Shown here: positions 36,492-45,642 of the stretch, in pieces
How the letters are laid out: every line of letters starts with the position of its first letter
Numbering within the stretch: position 1 is the stretch's first letter
Assembly: GCF_023283925.1 (NCBI RefSeq)
Contig: NZ_JAKIKX010000006.1
Coordinates: forward strand, 1-64,000
Direction of reading: 5' to 3'
Origin: Shewanella marisflavi
Lineage (GTDB): Bacteria > Pseudomonadota > Gammaproteobacteria > Enterobacterales > Shewanellaceae
Length of the DNA: 64,000 bases
The notes under the pieces: model-generated
What the model saw: the letters and a program-made list of their open reading frames with translations, nothing else
The model's database searches: none
What the model was told of the DNA's origin: nothing
Program-made: the position numbers and the translations under genes

Positions 36492-37924
36492 ATGTCTAAT
36501 CCATAGCGCTGCGCCGCGGCTTGTATCACCTGTTTGCGCTGTAGCTTAAGCCCGGTTTGCTCGATCTCTGGCCAAGGGTAATAACGGCGGGGACGCTTGA
36601 AGCGGGCAATATGTTGGCAGAGAAACGCATCGAGTTGTGCTGTGGGCGGGTAATTCCCCTTGATAAGCGCCGCCGGTAACAGGCCAAACTCTTTGTCCTG
36701 CATGGCAAAGACCAAGGCTTCCTCTATGCCAGGATAACGCCGCAGCACAGCCTCTATCTCCTCGGGCTGTATATTCTCGCCCCCACAGATAAACATATTG
36801 TCGGTGCGGCCCAGGATGAGCAACTCTCCGGCGGCATTCCACCTACCGCGATCTTGGGTGCAAAACCAACCATCTTGTTCCAGTGGTTTGGCTATCGTCT
36901 CAGGCGACTCGCCATCCAGGTAACCGAGAAACAGAGTATCCCCCCGTACATAGATCACCTCATCGACAATCTTAAGTTGGCGCCCCGGTAGCGGAATACC
37001 GCAACTGCCTTGGGCGTTTGCCTTGGCCGTGGTGATCTGCGAGCTCATCTCTGTCATGCCATAGCTGGTATAGGCGGGGATCCCCAGAGGCTCGAGCCGG
37101 GCGATTAGCTGTTCATCGATGGCGCCGCCACCCAGCAGCAGCGCCTTGAGGCCCTTAAGGGTCTCGGGTGCGTCATTAAGCAATCTGAGTAGCTGAGTTG
37201 CCACCAAGGAGAGGTGAGTCAGTGGTCGTGCCTTAAGTTGCTCTGCCAAGGAGAGCTCAGGGGCAGGCAGTGTCAGGGCCGCGCCCGCCAAGGCGCAGCG
37301 ATTGACTATAGCCAGGCCGCCGATATGAAACATTGGCAGTGATAGGAGCCAGTTATCTCCCTGTGTCAGGGGTATGAGCTGAGTCGAACCTTGGGCGCTG
37401 GCGATATGATTGTTCAGGCAGTGCACGGCGGCCTTGGGCATACCACTGCTACCCGAGGTGAGTATGATATTGCAGGGCTTGCTTGGGTCTATTGCCTGTG
37501 GCTTGCTTGGGTCTATTGCCTGTGGCTTGCTCTGTAAATGGCGCTCAAATGTCAGCGACAAACTGGCTTGCGGTAATAGGGCCTGATAGGCCTTGTCTGC
37601 CCAGAAATGACGTAACTGATAGCGATTGGCCAGGGCGGCGATCTGAGCCTTAGGAAATTTGGGATTCAGCGGGCAGAAGATGGCGCCGAGATCCACACAG
37701 GCCCAGTACAGCACTACCATGGCCAGAGAGTTTTGATCTACACAGGCCAATTTGTCGCCTTTACCAAGGCCCAATTGGGCTAGCTGCTCGGCGCAGCCTA
37801 ATACTTGCTGACTGAGTTCCTGATAGCTGATGGCTTGATAGCTCCCCTCTCGCCAGCAGTATATCGCGACGCTGTCTGGATGCTGAGCTGCACTCAGGTG
37901 CAGCGGTGAACAGTCTTGCTTCAA
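36476..37924 (-). CDS. menE: o-Succinylbenzoate-CoA ligase MenE
   Basis: A 482-residue adenylate-forming enzyme with the AMP loop ILTSGSSGMPKAAVH, SYGMTEMSSQI, the hinge ILGRTDNMFICGGENIQPEEIE and C-terminal Lys in GLKLQRKQV. It activates o-succinylbenzoate with CoA in menaquinone synthesis. Start is TTG at 37924 with GGGAGG upstream, overlapping the menC stop. Residues about 133-148 contain an 8-residue unit (PQAIDPSK) twice, from a 24-bp duplication. Last gene of menD-menH-menC-menE. Confidence 0.95.
   Translation of the reverse strand: MKQDCSPLHLSAAQHPDSVAIYCWREGSYQAISYQELSQQVLGCAEQLAQLGLGKGDKLACVDQNSLAMVVLYWACVDLGAIFCPLNPKFPKAQIAALANRYQLRHFWADKAYQALLPQASLSLTFERHLQSKPQAIDPSKPQAIDPSKPCNIILTSGSSGMPKAAVHCLNNHIASAQGSTQLIPLTQGDNWLLSLPMFHIGGLAIVNRCALAGAALTLPAPELSLAEQLKARPLTHLSLVATQLLRLLNDAPETLKGLKALLLGGGAIDEQLIARLEPLGIPAYTSYGMTEMSSQITTAKANAQGSCGIPLPGRQLKIVDEVIYVRGDTLFLGYLDGESPETIAKPLEQDGWFCTQDRGRWNAAGELLILGRTDNMFICGGENIQPEEIEAVLRRYPGIEEALVFAMQDKEFGLLPAALIKGNYPPTAQLDAFLCQHIARFKRPRRYYPWPEIEQTGLKLQRKQVIQAAAQRYGLDIKKPA
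37477..37524. repeat. 24-bp perfect tandem duplication inside menE
   Basis: The unit beginning gcttgcttgggtctattgcc occurs at 37477-37500 and again at 37501-37524, in phase with the frame. It falls in a loop just before the AMP-binding loop and keeps the enzyme in frame. Confidence 0.95.
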
Positions 37925-38979
37925 ACCGCCTCCCGGTTCACTTGCTTTAGGCAGATAAGGTTTTCCAGGGTCAGGCAGCGGGTCTTGCCGGTCGAGACCA
38001 GAAGGTCCGCGCTAAAGGCACTTAGGGTATCGAGACCTGGTATCTCATCTGGAGTAAGTGCCTCGCTCAAGGCTTGCAGGGCTGTAATACCCAGGCTGGC
38101 TTCTAAACTGGCACTTAAGATCACCCTGACACCGGCCTCATGAGCTTGCTGGGTCAATTGCTGCAGTCGGGGCAGCGAGCCGAGCAGCATAGGTTTGACA
38201 ATCAGCGCGGCCAATCCTGCTTGCATAACAAATTGATAGTTAGGATCGTTGAGGCTTTCGTCGAGGGCGAAACCCACCCCTAGGGCTTGAAAGAGTAAGC
38301 TGTTATCTTGGCGCTCTATGCAAGGCTCTTCGATATATTCGATTGCGGCTAACGGCAGGCAGGCGAGAAAGTCGATAGCCTGGGACAGAGTAAAACAGCG
38401 GTTAGCATCTAATCTGAGCTTAAGATCGGGGCGGATTGCCAGCACTCTGTGGATCATGGCGATCTCCTGCTCCATGGAGGTCTGGCCCACCTTAATCTTG
38501 ACCGAGTGGGTCGAGGTATCGAGCGCCTTGATGCGGGCATCTAATACCTGAGGCGGCTCGTCTTGCGCCTGATAGATCAGTGGAATGGTTCGTCGCCCCT
38601 GCCGCGCTGGGCGCAATCTGTCTGTGAGTTTGGCATGTAGCAGTGACAGTCCAAAAGCGATGGAGGGCAAGCTTGTCTGTTCTGAACGGGTTATTAACTG
38701 ATCGATATCGCTTGTGATCAGCTCATCGAGAATAGGTGTCAGCTCTTCGATAACCTCAGCGAGTGTCTCCTGACTAAAACCTTTCAGCGGCTGCTCATCA
38801 ACGTCTTGACCGCTCAGTGGAGAGATCTCCACCTCGGCGCTAACGAGGGTTTGCCCATCGTCCTGGGCTGAGGCTCTAAGTACTAGCCCCTGGCGACTGT
38901 CGATACGTTGTTTACCCACTGGAAGCAGTTTATCCAGAGGGATCTGATAGCGATAGAGGCTAAGGTGCATGAGTTTCAT
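37921..38979 (-). CDS. menC: o-Succinylbenzoate synthase MenC
   Basis: A 352-residue enolase-superfamily enzyme. The catalytic Lys of the KxK motif is in VKIKVG, with metal ligands in LRLDANRCF, YIEEPC and FALDESL, and the second Lys in ALIVKPMLLG. It dehydrates SHCHC to o-succinylbenzoate. Starts overlap: ATGA with menH upstream; TTGA with menE downstream. Confidence 0.95.
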   Translation of the reverse strand: MKLMHLSLYRYQIPLDKLLPVGKQRIDSRQGLVLRASAQDDGQTLVSAEVEISPLSGQDVDEQPLKGFSQETLAEVIEELTPILDELITSDIDQLITRSEQTSLPSIAFGLSLLHAKLTDRLRPARQGRRTIPLIYQAQDEPPQVLDARIKALDTSTHSVKIKVGQTSMEQEIAMIHRVLAIRPDLKLRLDANRCFTLSQAIDFLACLPLAAIEYIEEPCIERQDNSLLFQALGVGFALDESLNDPNYQFVMQAGLAALIVKPMLLGSLPRLQQLTQQAHEAGVRVILSASLEASLGITALQALSEALTPDEIPGLDTLSAFSADLLVSTGKTRCLTLENLICLKQVNREAV

Positions 38980-39761
38980 GAGTGTGTCCTGAGCTTGGCG
39001 ATAAGGCTATCGCAGAAGGCCTCTGGCTGAGCCAGATGCACGTTGTGACCCGCTTGGTCAAATAGGGTGAGCGAGATAGGCTGATGCGACTGCCATGACT
39101 GCGCTAGGGTGAGAAACTTATTGTCCTGTTTACCGGCATAGTAATGCCAATCTATGGCTATTTGTTTAGGCATGCGCGACAAATCGGCTTGATTACCCAG
39201 AGAGGTCGGCAGATAAATACTTGCCAGTGCCTTAGGGTTATTAGTTGCCCTAGCTTGGATCAGGGCCTGTCTCTCACTGTCATTCAGTGTGGCAAATACC
39301 CCTTGTCGATACCAGAGGTCGAGAAATTCGACCAAGGGCAGAGACAAGAGCCGCGTTTGCCACTGGCTGTCTTGCATAAGGCGCTCAGTTCGCGCCTGCT
39401 CACTGTCTAATCCTGGGTGGCAGGATTCCAGGTTGATGCTTAACAAGCGCGCAGGAGCGCTGGCGGCTAAGTGCAGGGCAATACGGCCTCCTAGCGAGTA
39501 GCCCAGCAGGTGAAAGTGTTTGACCTCGAGCTTATCCAGCGTCGCTAAGATCTGCTCAACTACCAGGTCAAAACCTGTGGTCTGTGACGTTTCAGCTAGC
39601 GCTGGGCTGTCGCCATGGCCAGGCAGATCCACTGCGATGCAATGGAAATGGCGGCTTAGCCTTGGCATCAGGAGTTGCCAGTCAGTTTTACTGCCCAGAA
39701 AGCCATGCAGCAATACTAGCGCTGGCAGTTCTGCCTTCCCCATGGTGCGATAGGCCAGCAT
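38976..39761 (-). CDS. menH: SHCHC synthase MenH (alpha/beta hydrolase)
   Basis: A 261-residue hydrolase-fold protein with LLHGFLGSKTDW, DLPGHGDS, nucleophile elbow GYSLGGR and catalytic His in AGHNVHLAQPEAF. In the men operon it removes pyruvate from SEPHCHC to form SHCHC. It sits between menD and menC, overlapping the menD stop by one base and menC by four. Assignment rests on motifs plus position. Confidence 0.92.
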   Translation of the reverse strand: MLAYRTMGKAELPALVLLHGFLGSKTDWQLLMPRLSRHFHCIAVDLPGHGDSPALAETSQTTGFDLVVEQILATLDKLEVKHFHLLGYSLGGRIALHLAASAPARLLSINLESCHPGLDSEQARTERLMQDSQWQTRLLSLPLVEFLDLWYRQGVFATLNDSERQALIQARATNNPKALASIYLPTSLGNQADLSRMPKQIAIDWHYYAGKQDNKFLTLAQSWQSHQPISLTLFDQAGHNVHLAQPEAFCDSLIAKLRTHS

Positions 39762-41464
39762 CAGCTTTGCTTTATCCAGCTGGCAAGGCGGGCAATCTGT
39801 TCACTGGCTTGATCTTGCGCCACGCAGACCTCAATAACGGAGGCGCCCCGATAGGCGAGCGCGTGGCGATAAGCTTCGTTAAAGCTCAATAGATCTTCTA
39901 CCCTGTTGTAGGGCAGGCCGAACATGGCGGCGCCATAGCCAAACTCTAAACCGTGGGCAAGGCGATAGTAGTTGCTACGTAGCTTCTCGTCGGGCACTGG
40001 TAACAGATTGAAAATATTGCCGCCGTCGTTATTGAGTATGACGATGACAAAGGGGCCTTGCTGCTTTGCTGCTAATGCCAGCGAGTTGAGATCGTGTAGC
40101 TGGGACAGATCCCCTATGATCAGGGTTGTCGCTTGCCCTTTGTGCGCCGCAATACCGCAGGCGGTCGCGAGTAGACCGTCGATGCCGGATGCGCCCCGAT
40201 TGGTGTATATGCTGGGCGCCGAGGCTGTTATCGGGGCGAACATATCATAGAGGCGCACCGGTAGGCTGTTGCCGATAAAGAGTTGTTGCTCGCCCTGGTT
40301 GGCGACGGCGCGCACCACCTGCGCCTCACCAAATTCGGCGTCGTCTATCTGTTGCTGGAACAGGGTAGCCAGCTGCTCGTTAGCCTCTATTAGCTGCACA
40401 GCCCAATTCGCCTCAGAGGATCTGGGCCAGGGCAGTTGCGTAAAGTTGGCAAGCGGGCTTATCCAGATCTGCTTAGCGCTATGGCTAGGATCGAGGCGGG
40501 TCTGCTCGGGCAGAACCTGCCAGTAGCGTTTCCATTTTTGCTCGTTTAAGTAACTGATTAGGCGTTTCGACAACAGGCGGCCGCCAAAGACCAACACAGT
40601 ATCGGCGGCTTGCAGCAAGGCCTTGGCTTTAGGTTGCAGCAGCAGTTGGTCTATGTTGCCGATGGCCGCGCCATGTTGCCTGAGTTGAGATTGGGCATCG
40701 GTCAGCAGGGGCCATCCTAGTTTCTGGGCCAGTTCGATCAGCTGCTCAGGATGCTCGTGTGGCGCTAGAGTGCCCGCAACTATCACCCCTTTACCGTGGA
40801 CGAAGCGCGCTAAGGCATCGGGCGCGGGTGAACTGATAAGTTTGGCCTCAGCATAGTGATTGTAGGGATTTACGCTATGTTGCCAGTTGCCCAGAGGGCT
40901 GAGGTACTGGGTAAAGTCGGCGCTCATTGAACTCGGGTATAGCGGCTCGCGATACATGCAGTTGACGTGCACCGGCCGTTTGGCGTTGGCAACAGACTCA
41001 TCCAGCAGGGTCAGTAGCGCCTGGGGGGGGATCGCCTGATCTGGTGTCGGCAGGTTTACCTGTTTGGCGTAGTCGGCAAAGATCGCCGGCTGTACTATTG
41101 CCTGGTTGGCGCCGCAACCCAAAAGCTCAGGCGGTCGGTCACCGGATAAGACGATCAGGGGGACCTGTGTCAGCCAGGCTTCGACGATAGCAGGGTAGAG
41201 GTTAGCGACTGCGGTACCCGAGGTGGTAATAATGGCCACTGGGGCACGACTGGCCTTGGCCAATCCCAGTGCGAGGAAGCCCAGGCCTCGCTCGTCGAAG
41301 TGTAAATGTTGTTTGAGTTTGCTTTGCTTGGCTGCCGCCAGTGTCAGAGGGGTAGAGCGGGAGCCGGGTGCCATGCAGACATGCTGTACCCCAAGGCGTG
41401 CTAGCTCTTCGAGAATAAGTGAGCCCCAAAGAAGATTTAATTCGGCGGTTTTTTCAATCTGCAT
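39761..41464 (-). CDS. menD: SEPHCHC synthase MenD
   Basis: A 567-residue thiamine-diphosphate enzyme. N-terminal [20 protein letters not shown] and [17 protein letters not shown] (activating Glu) and C-terminal [20 protein letters not shown] with [14 protein letters not shown] and [14 protein letters not shown] match MenD. It adds a 2-oxoglutarate-derived unit to isochorismate, the first committed step to menaquinone. It heads the operon; menF and menB are not in the window. Menaquinone is central to anaerobic respiration in Shewanella. Confidence 0.97.
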   Translation of the reverse strand: MQIEKTAELNLLWGSLILEELARLGVQHVCMAPGSRSTPLTLAAAKQSKLKQHLHFDERGLGFLALGLAKASRAPVAIITTSGTAVANLYPAIVEAWLTQVPLIVLSGDRPPELLGCGANQAIVQPAIFADYAKQVNLPTPDQAIPPQALLTLLDESVANAKRPVHVNCMYREPLYPSSMSADFTQYLSPLGNWQHSVNPYNHYAEAKLISSPAPDALARFVHGKGVIVAGTLAPHEHPEQLIELAQKLGWPLLTDAQSQLRQHGAAIGNIDQLLLQPKAKALLQAADTVLVFGGRLLSKRLISYLNEQKWKRYWQVLPEQTRLDPSHSAKQIWISPLANFTQLPWPRSSEANWAVQLIEANEQLATLFQQQIDDAEFGEAQVVRAVANQGEQQLFIGNSLPVRLYDMFAPITASAPSIYTNRGASGIDGLLATACGIAAHKGQATTLIIGDLSQLHDLNSLALAAKQQGPFVIVILNNDGGNIFNLLPVPDEKLRSNYYRLAHGLEFGYGAAMFGLPYNRVEDLLSFNEAYRHALAYRGASVIEVCVAQDQASEQIARLASWIKQS

Positions 41465-41572
41465 AATGGCTTAATCAATGAAAGAGTTAAGGTTAGTCTA
41501 TCGCTAAGCGTATCCTAAAGGAAACCAGACGGCCAAACTGTTAGCCATGTTCAGCCTTAGGTAATCTCTGCG

Positions 41573-42025
41573 TTAGCCACGATTGTCGATCCATTCGCTC
41601 ATTACCACATGGGTTTTGAGTTTGATGATGTCGGTTTGGGCGTCGATATATTCGCGGATCTCGTGTAACCGTCGCATCGAATCGGCCTGCACATAAACCA
41701 GCAGATCCATGTCGCCCGTGATGCCGCGGCAGGTGATCACCTCGGGGATCGACTGAAACACATGCACCACATCGGCACAGCGGGGGCAGCGGTGCTGAAT
41801 TTCGAAGTAGGCAGAAACGCCCTCTTTTTGCGATTCGCTCAGTAGCACTTGGTAGCCACGAATAATACCAGTCTGTTCCAGTTTCTTGATCCGTTCGGAG
41901 ACGGCGCTGCGTGACAGGCTGACGGTGTCGGCTATGCTGGAAACACTCTGCCTGGCGTCTTGCCGCAGGGCGCTGATGATGGCCTTATCAAACTTATCCA
42001 AGGTATCCTCTCTTGTCTCTGCCAA
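41573..42025 (-). CDS. Lrp/AsnC family transcriptional regulator
   Basis: A 150-residue regulator: winged HTH (LDKFDKAIISALRQDARQSV, SLSRSAVSERIKKLEQTGII) followed by a RAM ligand domain (VITCRGITGDMDLLVYVQAD). A CPRC pair in the domain boundary is unusual. It is divergent from the amino acid exporter, and palindromic sites lie directly before its start codon, so autoregulation and amino-acid-responsive control of the exporter are likely. Confidence 0.93.
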   Translation of the reverse strand: MAETREDTLDKFDKAIISALRQDARQSVSSIADTVSLSRSAVSERIKKLEQTGIIRGYQVLLSESQKEGVSAYFEIQHRCPRCADVVHVFQSIPEVITCRGITGDMDLLVYVQADSMRRLHEIREYIDAQTDIIKLKTHVVMSEWIDNRG

Positions 42026-42033
42026 AGTCTCTG

Positions 42034-42050
42034 ACCGACAAAGTGTCGGT
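42034..42050. promoter_or_regulatory. Operator 1 (perfect palindrome) for the Lrp-type regulator
   Basis: ACCGACA (42034-42040) AAG TGTCGGT (42044-42050). Perfect 7-bp arms, 9 bp upstream of the regulator start, therefore covering its ribosome-binding region. Confidence 0.65.
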
Positions 42051-42064
42051 ATATTGTGATAATT

Positions 42065-42080
42065 CCGTCAAAGTGTCGGT
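42065..42080. promoter_or_regulatory. Operator 2, direct copy 30 bp from operator 1
   Basis: CCGTCAAAGTGTCGGT (42065-42080) repeats operator 1 (CCGACAAAGTGTCGGT) with one substitution, exactly 30 bp further on, about three helical turns, as expected for oligomeric Lrp-type binding. A weaker inverted match, CTGTCAAAG on the minus strand, lies at 42104-42112. Confidence 0.65.
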
Positions 42081-42170
42081 ATAGATGCTCCTTTCGGCGG
42101 AAATCTTTGACAGACTGTTTTACGCGCTAAGTCTATACTAACCCCATTAATAACCCTAACAGAACCTAAG

Positions 42171-43424
42171 ATGGAACAGAATCACGGTACGATCGGCCGC
42201 TGGCAAGGCGCCGGATTGATGGCCACCACTTTGCTTGGCACAGGCGTGTTTATTCTGCCTGAAATGACCATAGCCACCGCCGGCAGCGGCGCTTTGCTTG
42301 CCTGGATCTTGCTGACGTTCGCCATTATTCCCGTGACTCTGGTCTTTGCGCGACTGGCGGGGGTGTTTCCCCATGCCGCCGGTCCAGCCTATTTTGTCGA
42401 GAAAGCCTTTGGCCGAACGGCGGGACGTACCACAGGTCTTATCTTCCTCTTAGTGGTGCCCATAGGCACGCCTGCGGCGATCTTGATGACCTTTCAATTT
42501 ATCAATGCCTTAGTGCCGCTGGTGGGCTGGCAGCAGTTGATGACTGAGCTAGCCTTGTTGTTGCTGTTATTGGGCTTAAACCTCAAGGGGATACAGGTCT
42601 CAGCCAAGTTACAGTTTGCTCTCACCCTGGCCATCGTCTCTGTGGTGGTGATCTTGTTTGGTGCCGGCGGTGCAAAATTGGGAGATCTGGAATTGGCCAC
42701 GCCCCATGCCGGTAGCGATATGAGTCTGGTGATGGCTGCCGCCGGTATCGCCTTCTGGAGTTTTCTGGGTATCGAAGCGATGACACACCTGTCGAATGAT
42801 TTTAGGCGCCCCGAAAAGGATATGCTGCCGGCGATGATCATAGGCACAGTACTGGTTGGGCTAGTGTATGTGACCTGCACGCTGATGCTCTTGTTTGTCC
42901 CTAAGGGTGAGGGCTTGGCTATGGTGGCCGCATTCGATCATCTACTGGGGGGTTATGGTGCCCAGGTGATAGGTATTTTGGGGATAGCCGGTGGCTTGGC
43001 GACAGTGAATGTCTACACCGCCAGTGTGGCGAGATTGATCTGGAGCTTTAGCCGTGAAGGGGTATTACCGCGCTATTTCGACAAGCTTAACCAGCACAGG
43101 GTCCCGGTGCGAGCCTTGGTGGCCGTGTTGCTCACCATGGCGCTGGTGATCTGTCTGACCTATCTGCTCGGCCAAGAGCTGGAGCACTTGATCGCCTGGA
43201 CCAATGGGGTGTTCGTACTCATCTATCTGGTTTCTATGCTGGCGGCGGCCAAGCTACTGAGTAAGCGCTATCTGCCGCTGGTGATCATGGGGGTTATCTT
43301 CTGCCTGGCGATGGCCGTGGCGCTGGGCGCGAGCATGCTCTATGCCCTGCTGTTGGTGTTGGTACTGGCACCGTTACTCTGGTGGCAGAAGACCCATCTT
43401 GTGCGTAAGCAGGCTTACCCTTAG
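42171..43424 (+). CDS. APC-family amino acid exporter, YjeH-like
   Basis: A 417-residue transporter with about 12 hydrophobic helices. GLMATTLLGTGVFILPEM, FPHAAGPAYFVEKAFG and LIFLLVVPIGTPAAILM match E. coli YjeH, which exports methionine and branched-chain amino acids. VMAAAGIAFWSFLGIEAMTHL is the conserved helix-6 region. The divergent Lrp-type regulator supports amino acid export under its control. Substrate not proven. Confidence 0.87.
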   Translation: MEQNHGTIGRWQGAGLMATTLLGTGVFILPEMTIATAGSGALLAWILLTFAIIPVTLVFARLAGVFPHAAGPAYFVEKAFGRTAGRTTGLIFLLVVPIGTPAAILMTFQFINALVPLVGWQQLMTELALLLLLLGLNLKGIQVSAKLQFALTLAIVSVVVILFGAGGAKLGDLELATPHAGSDMSLVMAAAGIAFWSFLGIEAMTHLSNDFRRPEKDMLPAMIIGTVLVGLVYVTCTLMLLFVPKGEGLAMVAAFDHLLGGYGAQVIGILGIAGGLATVNVYTASVARLIWSFSREGVLPRYFDKLNQHRVPVRALVAVLLTMALVICLTYLLGQELEHLIAWTNGVFVLIYLVSMLAAAKLLSKRYLPLVIMGVIFCLAMAVALGASMLYALLLVLVLAPLLWWQKTHLVRKQAYP

Positions 43425-43434
43425 GGAGCTTGTT

Positions 43435-43463
43435 AGCAGGGAGTTATCGCTATACTCCCTGCT
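43435..43463. terminator. Bidirectional terminator between the exporter and TonB gene
   Basis: AGCAGGGAGT (43435-43444) and ACTCCCTGCT (43454-43463) form a 10-bp stem with a 9-base loop. On the plus strand CGATTTTCC follows. Both neighbours end toward it. Confidence 0.75.
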
Positions 43464-43478
43464 CGATTTTCCTAGCGC

Positions 43479-44099
43479 TTAAATCTGTTGATCCAGCTTA
43501 AAGTCGAGCCTTACCTGTTGCTTGGTTTGCGCCATCACCCGACCCTCTTCCATCCTAGGTTTATATTTCCATTTCTTTAACGCATCTATGGCCGCCTGGT
43601 TAAAGATCCGCTTAGGTTTAGCCTGAATCACCTTGATATTCTCCACCGACCCACTTGCTGAGATATCAAATTCCAGTAGTACGTAGCCCTCTTTGCCCTC
43701 TTGCGCGGCTGGTATGGGATACTGAGGCGATACCTGGATGATAGGCAGGGCATCACTGCTGTTGTCTACCCCGCGTGTCTCCTGACTTACCGGGTTCACC
43801 TTGGGCATGTCTATGGCGCCTGGTGTCAGCCCTGTCTCACTGGTTTCGCTCTTTTCAAAGCCCTTTATATTCCTTGGCGGCTGAATCGGTTCTTGTTGAG
43901 GCTCGATGACTGTTTGGTGCTGGTTTTCTTCTGGCGGTTGCTCCTCGAAGGAGAAGTTGAGATCAGGCGTTGCAACAACATATTCAGCAGTGGGCTGCTG
44001 GTTATCGATCAGCTTGGCCATGAAAGCGAATAGAGCCAGGGTGATGACACCACCTAGGACGGCGATAAAGGTTCGTTTTAACAGTGCAGTTTGTTTCAT
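43479..44099 (-). CDS. TonB-family energy transducer protein
   Basis: A 206-residue protein with one N-terminal membrane helix (about residues 10-29), a Gln/Pro/Glu-rich periplasmic linker, and a C-terminal TonB domain (PIIQVSPQYPIPAAQEGKEG, YVLLEFDISASGSVENIKV, AAIDALKKWKYKPRMEEG). TonB links the proton gradient to outer-membrane transporters. No exbB, exbD or receptor gene is nearby, so it is an orphan, perhaps sharing other Exb proteins. Confidence 0.9.
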   Translation of the reverse strand: MKQTALLKRTFIAVLGGVITLALFAFMAKLIDNQQPTAEYVVATPDLNFSFEEQPPEENQHQTVIEPQQEPIQPPRNIKGFEKSETSETGLTPGAIDMPKVNPVSQETRGVDNSSDALPIIQVSPQYPIPAAQEGKEGYVLLEFDISASGSVENIKVIQAKPKRIFNQAAIDALKKWKYKPRMEEGRVMAQTKQQVRLDFKLDQQI

Positions 44100-44323
44100 A
44101 AAGCTTCCTTACCTTATTCTCTTTGCCACAAACCAGACAGCCTATTTGTAAGCAAATGTAAACGACAGACTTATAGGCTTATCACCCTTTTTTAGCTTTG
44201 GCTAATAAAAAGTCAATCTCCAGTTAAATTAAGATATTTTTGATTACATTTTAATAACCGGTGGTTTACATCTTGCGGGTATGCTGGTTCGAAATATAAG
44301 TTAATGTGTGGGGGGGAGTAAGT

Positions 44324-45088
44324 ATGCAGCATTTGAATCTTGCGATGTTGTGCCTGATGGGAGGTATGGTGTTGGGAAACGTGAACAGTTGTTTTGCTCA
44401 GGGGGAGGCTGCGGCGATCAATGCTGCGGTTGATAGCCAGCAGAGATTGGCCCGTGACAAGGAGCGTGATGCGAGTCGGCATCCTCGTGAGATCCTAAGC
44501 TTTTTCGAGGTCGCTCCAGGCCAGAGGATATTAGATCTTTTCTCCGGTGGTGGCTACTACAGTGAACTCCTGTCTCGAGTCGTGGGTGAGCAGGGGAGTG
44601 TATTGGTACACAACAACCAGGCCTACCTGCCGTTTGCCAAGGAGGATCTGGCCGAGCGACGATATCAGGAACGTCTGCCCAATGCCGAAGTGATTATTAG
44701 CGAAGCCGACGATCTGCAATTGCCTGAGGCAAGCTTTGATCGGATCTTCTTTATCTTAGGCTTCCACGACACCTATTATGATGAGCCGGGTTGGCCAGCC
44801 ATCGACAGGGAAAGACTCTTAAACCAGATGTTTACCAGTCTCAAGCCCGGCGGCCTGGTCGCGATTATCGATCATGATGCACAGGTTGGCAGTGATACCA
44901 GCACGGCCCCTGAACTGCATCGACTGGCTAGGGCTCATGTGGTGAGCGCTATGGAAGCGGCTGGATTTAAGCTACTGGGGAGTTTGGATCTGCTGGAAAA
45001 TCCAGAAGATAAGCTCACTGTGTCGGCCTTTGATCAAGCTGTGCGCGGCAAGACAAGTCGCTATGTGCTTAAGTTTGCTAAGCCATAA
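44324..45088 (+). CDS. Exported class I SAM-dependent methyltransferase-like protein
   Basis: About 254 residues. A Sec signal peptide (LNLAMLCLMGGMVLGNVNSCFAQG, cleavage near AQG) precedes a Rossmann methyltransferase domain with ILDLFSGGGYYSELLSR (motif I), EADDLQLPEASFDRIFFIL and LKPGGLVAIIDHDA. This is the COG4798-type family as I know it. SAM is not expected in the periplasm, so either the hydrophobic start anchors it or its function differs. ATG 44324 is preceded by GGGGGGGAG; the ATG at 44306 is less well placed. Divergent from the TonB gene. Confidence 0.85.
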   Translation: MQHLNLAMLCLMGGMVLGNVNSCFAQGEAAAINAAVDSQQRLARDKERDASRHPREILSFFEVAPGQRILDLFSGGGYYSELLSRVVGEQGSVLVHNNQAYLPFAKEDLAERRYQERLPNAEVIISEADDLQLPEASFDRIFFILGFHDTYYDEPGWPAIDRERLLNQMFTSLKPGGLVAIIDHDAQVGSDTSTAPELHRLARAHVVSAMEAAGFKLLGSLDLLENPEDKLTVSAFDQAVRGKTSRYVLKFAKP

Positions 45089-45099
45089 AGGGTGAATTG

Positions 45100-45555
45100 T
45101 TAGCGCGTCTTGTTGATCGCGGCGTTTCTGAGCTGGATCAGTTCGCTGTGTTTGAGGTAGAGGAGCTCTGCCGTGCGGCGGATGATCTGATCCTCATAGC
45201 GGCAGAGGTTGCCATCGGCATAGGCGAGGGTCCACATTGCCAGAATCAGCTGTTGTTTCTGCTCCAGACTGCATTGGTCGTTGATCTCTTTGGTGAACTC
45301 ATACAGTGAAGTGGCATTGCCCTGTGCCTGTTTGGCTTCTTGCACCAGGGATTGTGCTTCCAATGGCGTGAGCGACAGCGCCGAGGTCAAAAGTTCAGGC
45401 AGTAAGGCGGCTTCCTGTTCATCTATGGTTTGATCGGCATAGACGACCTCCAGTAGCAGACTGGCGGCAGCCAACTGAAGGTGCTTGGCCTTCTCCTCGG
45501 GGGATTCCGAGTGAGTCTGGGCGGTGAGAAACTGTTTAAGCTTGGCGATCATCAC
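45100..45555 (-). CDS. TerB-family tellurite resistance-like protein
   Basis: A 151-residue all-helical protein. ASLLLEVVYADQTIDEQEAALLPELL and MWTLAYADGNLCRYEDQIIRRTAELLYL are the two metal-binding TerB half motifs with acidic residues. TerB-like proteins occur far beyond tellurite operons and their role is unclear. No other ter genes are present, so resistance should not be assumed. It converges on the methyltransferase gene with an 11-bp gap. Confidence 0.88.
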   Translation of the reverse strand: MMIAKLKQFLTAQTHSESPEEKAKHLQLAAASLLLEVVYADQTIDEQEAALLPELLTSALSLTPLEAQSLVQEAKQAQGNATSLYEFTKEINDQCSLEQKQQLILAMWTLAYADGNLCRYEDQIIRRTAELLYLKHSELIQLRNAAINKTR

Positions 45556-45602
45556 TCGTACCTTTTTGACTGAGATAGGGATTTAGAGTGCCAGAGTGAC
45601 AG

Positions 45603-45634
45603 AGAGTTCATCCGATACAGATGAACTCTTTTTC
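45603..45634. terminator. Hairpin between DUF2780 and TerB genes
   Basis: AGAGTTCATC (45603-45612) and GATGAACTCT (45620-45629), 10-bp perfect stem, with TTTTT on the plus-strand side (45630-45633). The flanking genes run on the minus strand, where no T run follows, so its orientation fits a plus-strand terminator or a processing stem. Confidence 0.45.
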
Positions 45635-45642
45635 ATGGAGAG

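Noticed and set aside
45100..45555. Tellurite resistance locus
   Set aside because: Only a TerB-like domain is present; terA, terC, terD and terE are missing.
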